A DNA stretch of 5,176 nucleotides from positions 1 through 5,176 of the forward strand of contig JBKCGZ010000056.1 of assembly GCA_046303115.1 (NCBI GenBank). The letters run 5' to 3'. The notes under the pieces were generated by a model. That model was not told the DNA's origin. It saw only the letters and a program-made list of their open reading frames with translations, and ran no database searches. Shown here in pieces: positions 1-5,176 of the stretch. The stretch's first letter is position 1, and the number at the start of each line of letters is the position of its first letter. The position numbers and the translations under genes are program-made. This stretch comes from CAINEC01 sp046303115 (GTDB lineage: Bacteria; Bacteroidota; Bacteroidia; AKYH767-A; OLB10).

Positions 1-3000
1 TTATCGTTTTCATTTAATCCAACCACACCTTGTAAGGTAATATCATCTAATGAAACACCTGGAGCTGTTAGATTAATATCACTTTTAAACACAAACTTCA
101 ATTGAAGGATATTCGCACCCGTTAGATTGCTAAAGGAATAACTACAGTTTTTCCATCCATTTGAAACTCCCGTCCAACCTATATTATTCCCAAACATGGT
201 GGTGTTATACCAATTAGTTGCATTAGGATCGTTAATGCTTCCAAGAACTTCCCAGTTGCCACCATCTAGTGAATACTCTAAATAGGTACCATCTGCAGCA
301 TATTCAGTAGCGTAGTTCAACCAGAAATCAATATTCACTTTAGTGTAATTTGATATTACAAAGAGTGGTGAATATAAACTTGCATAGGCTACATTGAAAT
401 AAGGAGCATTTAAATTAATATCCCAGCAGTTAATTCCAGAATGTGAAAAGTTAGTAGGGCTTATACTCGGACTACCTAATTCCCATTGAGTGAAATTTGT
501 AAATGAACTATCATACCAACCCTGATCACCATTTTCAAAATCGTAGGAGTAGGTAAGATTCGCAGTGACAATTGCAAATTTATTCAATTGTATTGTATCG
601 TTACTGTTTATTGCATCTAAAGGCCAATCAATGTATGCAGTAAGAAGATTAGTTCCGCCTACTGGAGTAAATGATGGTAATGTAACGATGGTTGTTGAGT
701 CTTTGGGTAAATTACCTGACCAATTGTAATTAAACGGTACTCCGTTGTTGTTAGTGTACTTAATGGAGAGGTTAGTAAGTGGAAATCCTCCTTGATTTTG
801 CAAAACAACCTGCACAGGCGTAGATACTCCCTGACCGATATTATTCTGTGGTGCTGCAAATCCAATTAATGCAGCATCATGTTCTGGTATGGCGTAAAAA
901 AACAAGGTGACACTGTTATTTTGTTGTTCCATATCAATTGGCCAATTGATATAAATGGTGAGTACATTCCAACCAGCTACCGGAGTAAAATTAGAAAGTG
1001 TTACTAGAGTTGTGGAGTCAAGAGGTAAATTGCCACTCCAATTTTGATTTACGACTTGTCCATTGTTAAGCTGATATTGAATGGACAGGTTAGTAATGTT
1101 ATTGATGCCCTGATTTTGTAAATACACGCTTAGAGGGTAGCCATAACCAGCAAGTAATGTATCGTATGTTGCTGCAGTTAATAATGCTCCGTCATATTGT
1201 GATGCTTGTTTAATACTGAAATCATCAATTGAAACACCATCAACTTGTAAGCTATTATCAGATGTAAATACATAACGGAATTGCACAGATGGCTGATTCG
1301 CGAAAGCATCTAATTTATATGTTGATTCTTTCCAACTTAATGAATTGCCATCCCAACCTGGAAGCTGGGAAGAATTAAGTGATGCTTTGGTATACCAATT
1401 TGTGCCATTCGGATCTCCTAAAAATCCTAAAGTTCCCCATCCAAAACCATAGTTAATATCCATTCTTAATCCATCCCATCCGGCCTCTGTATTTCGGTTT
1501 TGCCAAAAGCTTAATTTGGGATGTACAGAATTGGTTAAATCAAAAACAGGAGAGTATAAAAAAGCGTTTGCTAAAGGGCCGTAGGGTGTGGTTAAATTAA
1601 TATCCCATGCATTAGTTCCTGAATGTGTTCCAAATGTCGTATTGAAGTTCGGATATCCTAATTCCCAAATAGAACCAGGCGATGCAGAATTATCTGCATA
1701 CCAATTTGAGTTTCCTGATTCAAAATCGGTAGAATAGTTTAAACTAATTGGTGAAGTTCCATTAACAACTGTACAAGATGTATCATTGCTCGTATTTTGA
1801 TCACCGAACAATTGGCAATAGCCACATAAATTATTTATTGGTTGAAGAACAGTAAAGCCAGGCAGTAAATATCCTGCTGTTGCTCCGGGATTCAATGTTA
1901 CTCCGTTAATTGTGGTTGAATAATACACAGTACCATTAAGTTTATAGCCCAATATAAAACTATTAATTACTGTCGAACCTAGATTACTTACTGTTATTCC
2001 AATATTGCCTGTATTAAATCCAATTGGAAATGCATTGGTCGATGTATTTGTAGAAACAGTTCTCAAATCAACAACACCAATATTCGATAAATAAAAATCA
2101 TCAATTGAAACTCCATTTTTGTTGATGAAATTATCACTGTGCATCACAAATCGAAATTGCAGATTGCCAACAAATCCATAATTCGATAAATTGTATTCCG
2201 CACTTATCCATGAATTGTTGTATCCTGTCCAACAAGCAGCGCCAAAAGAAACCACACTGGTAGTATTGTACCAATTTAATCCGTTAGGGTCGTTATATGT
2301 TCCAAGAATATTCCACGTTAATCCGTTGTCGTTAGTATATTCAACATGCATTCCATCGTAGTTAGTTTCCACCTCGTAACGCAATTTAAATTTTAATTGA
2401 GTGAATGGTGTAGCTGAAGTATATACAGGAGAATATAAATAGGCTTGCGCACTAGGTCCGTAAACAGAAGTTAAATTAACATCCCAACAACTATTTCCCG
2501 AGTAAGGTCCAATAAATGAAGCATAATTTGGATAGCCTAATTGCCATTGTGTAATAGTATCGATTGAAGAGCTTGTCCATCCAATGCTTCCATTATCGAA
2601 ATTTTCAAAAACAGGATAAGTCGTAGATTGAGCTAAGTTGCTACAAAGCGAATCATTAGAAAATTCGTAGTCGTTTCTTCCTCTCGCAAAAACACAGATA
2701 GAATTAACGGTTGTAGGAATGTATGCAGTTCCAATTGTAATTGTATCGGTAGCACCTGCAGCGATTGTCCTTGCTGCAATTGACGTTGTGGTAACTCCAT
2801 TTAAAACATATCCAACAATAAAAGAATCGAGTGGGATGACAGAGTTGTTTTTTACTTGAATCTTAATTGGCGAATTACTTCCGGAATTAGTTGGACTTAA
2901 TATGGCAAGTGCAGCCATATCATTTAATGTTGATAGACTTTGCGATAAACTAATCTCGTCAATTAATACTCCTGGTTGACTACTTCCGAAAATATAGGAG

Positions 3001-3551
3001 TTGAAAACAAATCGAACTTTAATACTATCGATATGTCCAAGGTGGTTCAAATGAATTCCCGACTGTTTCCATCCTCCTGATGTACCAGTGAATCCCGGTT
3101 GTGAGGTCACATAAACAGAGGTTGTATTGTACCAATTATCTGCGTAGAGTCCATTGGTTAATCGTTGCCAGGTTGTTCCATTGGTGGAATACTCCAAGTG
3201 AAATCCATCAAATCCGAAAGGCATGTATCTTAATTGACTGAAAGACAAGTAAGGATCGCTCAGGTTGCTTATTTGCATCATCGGTGATGTTAGATAAGCG
3301 ATAGTATTTCCTCGATATCCAGAGTCAAGGTCTGTTCCCCAGCAACTAGGGGCCGTAATTGCAGGCTGAAATCCAGACGCTGTTGGAGTTCCTCTTTCCC
3401 ACGATGATCCGCTCTGTGTATAAGAACTCCATCCCTCATTAGTCCCAGCATCAAAATTAAAGAGATAGGATTGAGCCTTAGCTGCAAAAGAGGATGCAAT
3501 TATGATAAATAAAATAGATAGGTGCTTTCGAAGTAATCGGGTACTTTTCAT
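1..3551 (-). CDS. Large modular exported protein with four jelly-roll (MAM/choice-of-anchor J-like) and four CARDB-like modules; C-terminus cut by window edge
   Basis: I translated one frame without a stop or frameshift from ATG at 3551 to the left edge: 1183 full codons plus two bases of the next, so the 3' end is missing. The start is firm: an in-frame TAG lies at 3578-3576 and the next Met is residue 91. Residues 1-26 form a signal peptide (K2, R5, R8, K9, a hydrophobic stretch, then A24-K25-A26 before Q27). Jelly-roll modules lie at about 28-203, 312-489, 605-780 and 1001-1174. Each runs from F(D/E)..GW through W.(L/R)G, LYSP, NWY and GW to a closing G-V-(S/L)-(I/L)-D-(D/E). CARDB/Ig-like spacers lie at about 210-303, 492-593, 786-884 and 890-988. 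The visible end, GVVGLNEND, resembles linkers that precede T9SS sorting domains, so surface display or secretion is inferred. I see no HEXXH or other catalytic motif. Adhesion or matrix binding is a guess from architecture; an enzyme domain outside the window cannot be excluded. Confidence 0.9.
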   Translation of the reverse strand, partial: MKSTRLLRKHLSILFIIIASSFAAKAQSYLFNFDAGTNEGWSSYTQSGSSWERGTPTASGFQPAITAPSCWGTDLDSGYRGNTIAYLTSPMMQISNLSDPYLSFSQLRYMPFGFDGFHLEYSTNGTTWQRLTNGLYADNWYNTTSVYVTSQPGFTGTSGGWKQSGIHLNHLGHIDSIKVRFVFNSYIFGSSQPGVLIDEISLSQSLSTLNDMAALAILSPTNSGSNSPIKIQVKNNSVIPLDSFIVGYVLNGVTTTSIAARTIAAGATDTITIGTAYIPTTVNSICVFARGRNDYEFSNDSLCSNLAQSTTYPVFENFDNGSIGWTSSSIDTITQWQLGYPNYASFIGPYSGNSCWDVNLTSVYGPSAQAYLYSPVYTSATPFTQLKFKLRYEVETNYDGMHVEYTNDNGLTWNILGTYNDPNGLNWYNTTSVVSFGAACWTGYNNSWISAEYNLSNYGFVGNLQFRFVMHSDNFINKNGVSIDDFYLSNIGVVDLRTVSTNTSTNAFPIGFNTGNIGITVSNLGSTVINSFILGYKLNGTVYYSTTINGVTLNPGATAGYLLPGFTVLQPINNLCGYCQLFGDQNTSNDTSCTVVNGTSPISLNYSTDFESGNSNWYADNSASPGSIWELGYPNFNTTFGTHSGTNAWDINLTTPYGPLANAFLYSPVFDLTNSVHPKLSFWQNRNTEAGWDGLRMDINYGFGWGTLGFLGDPNGTNWYTKASLNSSQLPGWDGNSLSWKESTYKLDAFANQPSVQFRYVFTSDNSLQVDGVSIDDFSIKQASQYDGALLTAATYDTLLAGYGYPLSVYLQNQGINNITNLSIQYQLNNGQVVNQNWSGNLPLDSTTLVTLSNFTPVAGWNVLTIYINWPIDMEQQNNSVTLFFYAIPEHDAALIGFAAPQNNIGQGVSTPVQVVLQNQGGFPLTNLSIKYTNNNGVPFNYNWSGNLPKDSTTIVTLPSFTPVGGTNLLTAYIDWPLDAINSNDTIQLNKFAIVTANLTYSYDFENGDQGWYDSSFTNFTQWELGSPSISPTNFSHSGINCWDINLNAPYFNVAYASLYSPLFVISNYTKVNIDFWLNYATEYAADGTYLEYSLDGGNWEVLGSINDPNATNWYNTTMFGNNIGWTGVSNGWKNCSYSFSNLTGANILQLKFVFKSDINLTAPGVSLDDITLQGVVGLNEND
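30..3470 (-). repeat. Four diverged jelly-roll module repeats (J1-J4) inside the large exported protein
   Basis: The four copies lie at about 3470-2943 (J1), 2618-2085 (J2), 1739-1212 (J3) and 551-30 (J4), each roughly 175 codons. They are separated by CARDB-like spacers. Aligned landmarks include (S/N)CWD near the front (W71, W356, W649, W1043), L(Y/T)SP (to P90, P375, P667, P1062), NWY (N139, N426, N718, N1113) and the closing (I/L)D(D/E) at D198, D484, D776 and D1169. Three copies carry NWYNTT; J3 has NWYTKA. The repeats are clear in protein but well diverged in DNA, apart from short matches such as the 14 bases shared by J1 and J2 at NWYNT. This points to old duplications. The closing I-D-D strand is typical of MAM and choice-of-anchor J folds as I know them; the family name is inferred without a profile search. 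Confidence 0.8.
588..1196 (-). repeat. Tandem pair of CARDB-like modules (C3, C4) in the large exported protein
   Basis: Residues 786-884 (C3, bases 1196-900) and 890-988 (C4, bases 884-588) are two adjacent copies of one about 99-residue beta-sandwich spacer. Both open with (Y/H)DAAL or YDGAL, share V.LQNQG, NLSI.Y, NWSGNLP.DSTT.VTL and FTPV.G, and end with a W-P-(I/L)-D stretch followed by N(N/D). The other two spacers, C1 (2924-2643) and C2 (2078-1773), belong to a different subgroup with SFI(V/L)GY.LNG and a cysteine-bearing SND..C ending. The pair therefore looks like a local duplication within the gene. CARDB-like identity is inferred from the pattern of a spacer ending in an acidic/Asn-rich ND turn. 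Confidence 0.75.
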
Positions 3552-3628
3552 TGTAAAGGTCTTGCGTTGAAGTCCCTAAAATAAGGAACAAAAACGACAT
3601 GTGGATAGATAGGTGTTTACACTTATTT

Positions 3629-3656
3629 GAAAAGTAGTATATCTCTTTATTATCAA
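3629..3656 (-). promoter_or_regulatory. Candidate Bacteroidota promoter for the large modular protein gene
   Basis: Reading the minus strand, TTG at 3656-3654 is followed after 17 bases by TACTTTTC at 3636-3629. This matches the Bacteroidota -7 consensus TAnnTTTG except for the final base, and the spacing is within the known 17-23 range. It would leave an untranslated leader of roughly 70 bases before the ATG at 3551. No Shine-Dalgarno sequence precedes that ATG; the preceding bases are CCTTTACA, which is normal for this phylum. The match is short in AT-rich DNA, so this is only a candidate. Confidence 0.35.
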
Positions 3657-3659
3657 TAC

Positions 3660-3690
3660 TTTGGTAATTCAAAAATTATTGTTTTATTTG
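3660..3690 (+). promoter_or_regulatory. Candidate Bacteroidota promoter for the 459-residue protein gene
   Basis: TTTG at 3660-3663 and TTTATTTG at 3683-3690 are separated by 19 bases. The first is a full -33 element; the second differs from TAnnTTTG at one fixed position. The spacing is the usual one for the phylum. Transcription would begin near 3697, giving a leader of under 20 bases before the ATG at 3715. That leader is A-rich (CCTAAAACAAT) with no Shine-Dalgarno sequence, as is common for efficiently translated Bacteroidota genes. Confidence 0.5.
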
Positions 3691-3714
3691 TATTACGCAT
3701 TAACCTAAAACAAT

Positions 3715-5094
3715 ATGAAAAAACTATTACTAGTTCTAGTTGCTTCTTTAACATTTGCAACGAGTTCATTTGCTTCTCACATGATGGGAGGACAAATTAC
3801 TATTTCGCATAACAGCGGAATGGATTATCATTTAAAATATACTGCATATCGTGATATGACAGGTATTCCTATCGGTACAGTAGCAATGATTTATTTCGTT
3901 GACTCTACGAGCGGAGCTAATTTCACATTAACTATTCCTTATGATTCATTAGTTACTGTATTAGTACCAGGAGTTGAGGAGTATATTTATGAGACTGATG
4001 TTACTTTCCCAAATACGGGAAATTGGGCAATTCACTACGAAGAGTGTTGTCGTAATGCTGCAATCCTAAATATGTTGTCACCTGCTGGTGAATCTCATTA
4101 TTTCTACACAAACTTTTTAGTAGATTCAATGAATTCTTCACCTGTATTCTTAAATCCTCCAATCGTATTAGCTCAGGACAGTGTTCCTTTCTATTACAAT
4201 CCATTACCATTTGATGCAGATGGGGACTCTATCGCATGGTCATTGGATGTTCCATTATCGATGAATGGTACTCAGGTGTTAGGTTATTCATTACCTCCAT
4301 CTGATTCATTATTTCCATTCAACATGGATCCATTAACAGGTGAGATTACATTCTTACCAAATACATTAGGTAACTTCCAGGTTTCACTTCGTGTGAAAGA
4401 ATATAGAGGTGGGGTTCAGATTGGCGAGATTACTCGTGACATGCAGATTATTGTAGTGCCAAGTGCAAATCGTCCAGCTAACGTTAGTGTGAACTCAAAC
4501 ACATTCCCTTATAATTCTAAAAACTACACTGTTGCCCCAGGAGCAACATTTAGTATGACGGTCTCTGTAGTTGACCTTGATGGACAAAATTTACGTTTAT
4601 CAGGTGCTGGCGAGCCATTATTATTAGCGAATAATCCTGCAGTGTTTACTTCAACTAATGCAACTGCTTATGCTAGTGGAACTTTATCATGGACACCAAC
4701 AGCTGCTCAAGCTAGAACAGCTCCTTATGTTGTTGGTATTCGTGTTTCTGAAGATTTCAACGGACAAGTATTCCAATCTGACTTATCTATTTCATTAAGA
4801 GTTGGTAATTCTGCTGGATTGAATTCAATCAATGCAGGTTCAGCGTTTACATTATCTCCAAACCCTACAAAAGGAGCATTCAATTTACAATTCACAACTA
4901 CTTCTTCAGAGTCAGTTAGAGTTAGTGTTATGACTGTAACTGGTAAAGCAGTTAGTTCATTTGTAAACTCTCAGATTGTAAACGGAGTTAACGTTATTAT
5001 GGTTAACGACCTTGGATTATCAAAAGGTATTTACATGGTTCAGTTAGAACAAAACAATCAGAAAATCGGAGTTCAACGTTTAGTAGTTGAATAA
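3715..5094 (+). CDS. Exported T9SS cargo protein of the SHMMGG/CCRN family with cadherin/Ig-like repeats and a type A sorting domain
   Basis: This is a complete 459-residue frame. The start is firm because an in-frame TAA sits at 3706-3708, just before the ATG. Residues 1-20 are a signal peptide (KK, Leu-rich core, S18-F19-A20), leaving a mature N-terminus of SHMMGG. Residues 21-250 match a conserved Bacteroidota surface-protein family that I recognise by pattern: SH..GG, YRD.(T/S)GI (45-51), ECCRN (110-114), SSPVF (141-145), DADGDS (167-172), PLTGEITF.P (206-215), VKEYRGG (227-233) and RDMQ (241-244). Residues about 252-363 form a second cadherin/Ig-like repeat with DLDG (287-290) and LSWTP (324-328). 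Residues about 377-459 are the T9SS type A sorting domain: LSPNPTKG (380-387), GIYMVQL (438-444) and an ending of QRLVVE. Sec export, then T9SS passage with removal of the C-terminal domain, is inferred. The Asp-rich loops suggest calcium binding. The exact role is unknown; an adhesin or surface-layer component is plausible. Arginine is mostly CGT, unlike the divergent neighbour. Confidence 0.95.
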   Translation: MKKLLLVLVASLTFATSSFASHMMGGQITISHNSGMDYHLKYTAYRDMTGIPIGTVAMIYFVDSTSGANFTLTIPYDSLVTVLVPGVEEYIYETDVTFPNTGNWAIHYEECCRNAAILNMLSPAGESHYFYTNFLVDSMNSSPVFLNPPIVLAQDSVPFYYNPLPFDADGDSIAWSLDVPLSMNGTQVLGYSLPPSDSLFPFNMDPLTGEITFLPNTLGNFQVSLRVKEYRGGVQIGEITRDMQIIVVPSANRPANVSVNSNTFPYNSKNYTVAPGATFSMTVSVVDLDGQNLRLSGAGEPLLLANNPAVFTSTNATAYASGTLSWTPTAAQARTAPYVVGIRVSEDFNGQVFQSDLSISLRVGNSAGLNSINAGSAFTLSPNPTKGAFNLQFTTTSSESVRVSVMTVTGKAVSSFVNSQIVNGVNVIMVNDLGLSKGIYMVQLEQNNQKIGVQRLVVE

Positions 5095-5114
5095 TTTATT
5101 CTGTATAAAATTAG

Positions 5115-5145
5115 AAAGGGAGCTTTTTTAAGGCTCCCTTTTTTT
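5115..5145 (+). terminator. Intrinsic terminator after the 459-residue protein gene
   Basis: AAAGGGAGCTTT (5115-5126) pairs with AAGGCTCCCTTT (5130-5141) around a TTT loop, giving a 12-base-pair stem with one T-G wobble. It runs into a T tract (5139-5145). It begins 20 bases past the stop codon. On the opposite strand the stem is followed by CTAATTTT, a much poorer T run, so it acts mainly for the plus strand. It implies that the gene is transcribed alone. Confidence 0.9.
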
Positions 5146-5176
5146 ATTATCATATTGGATTGACCAATGTTTTCCT

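Noticed and set aside
659..865. Short minus-strand open frame of 68 codons
   Set aside because: It lies out of frame inside the large minus-strand gene, has no initiation signal and resembles no protein family.
1..3551. Possibility that the large protein is a secreted peptidase, since jelly-roll modules of this kind often accompany M6/M43-like or gingipain-like proteases
   Set aside because: I saw no HEXXH, Cys-His or Ser-type catalytic motif in the 1183 visible residues, and there is no stretch left over outside the repeat modules.
3613..3622. GTGT-TT-ACAC inverted repeat in the intergenic region as an operator
   Set aside because: Arms of four bases are expected by chance in a 163-base AT-rich region and nothing else supports it.
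3290..3672. Two short minus-strand open frames (3290-3499 and 3478-3672)
   Set aside because: The first is an out-of-frame shadow of the large gene. The second spans the large gene's signal peptide region and the divergent promoter region, with a composition typical of chance AT-rich frames.
3627..3812. Plus-strand open frame of 61 codons over the start of the 459-residue gene
   Set aside because: It is in another frame, starts upstream of the promoter candidate and ends inside the signal-peptide-bearing gene; a chance frame in AT-rich intergenic DNA.
4001..4210. Minus-strand open frame of 69 codons
   Set aside because: It is antisense to the conserved core of the 459-residue protein, and the plus-strand frame has clear family motifs there.
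5154..5168. ATTGG-ATTGA-CCAAT inverted repeat near the right edge
   Set aside because: A five-base stem without a T tract is too short to call a terminator or binding site, and the flanking sequence is cut by the window edge.
1..5176. CRISPR array, insertion sequence, tRNA or rRNA, phage or defence genes
   Set aside because: No short regular DNA repeats, terminal inverted repeats with a transposase, structured RNA signatures or relevant protein motifs were seen on either strand. The repeats present are diverged protein modules.

Overview
The window looks like chromosomal DNA from a Bacteroidota species (Flavobacteriia-like or a close relative). It is AT-rich, both genes encode exported beta-rich surface-type proteins, and one carries a recognisable type IX secretion system (T9SS) C-terminal sorting domain. 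Ribosome binding sites are not Shine-Dalgarno-like. Promoter-like elements match the Bacteroidota pattern (TTG/TTTG, then about 17-19 bases, then TAnnTTTG) better than the E. coli sigma70 one.

Layout: positions 1-3551 on the minus strand are one uninterrupted reading frame that runs off the left edge (1183 complete codons visible). It encodes a signal peptide followed by a mosaic of four jelly-roll modules (MAM / 'choice-of-anchor J' / cleaved-adhesin type, here J1-J4) and four CARDB/Ig-like spacers (C1-C4), in the order SP-J1-C1-J2-C2-J3-C3-C4-J4-edge. The frame leaves the window in a linker of the kind that usually leads into a T9SS sorting domain. Positions 3552-3714 are a divergent intergenic region with a promoter candidate for each gene. 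Positions 3715-5094 on the plus strand encode a complete 459-residue exported protein of the Bacteroidota 'SH-(I/M)-(M/V)-GG ... CCRN' family, with cadherin/Ig-like repeats and a C-terminal T9SS type A sorting domain. A strong intrinsic terminator follows at 5115-5145, and the last 31 bases hold nothing I can assign.

The two genes are divergent neighbours and both products are probably sent through Sec and then T9SS to the cell surface or medium. Nothing shows that they act together. No mobile element, CRISPR array, RNA gene, enzyme active site or defence-like operon is visible. I do not see strong evidence for a new system. The points worth a second look are the mosaic architecture of the large protein, the near-total loss of the family cysteines in the smaller one, and the contrast in codon use between the two genes.
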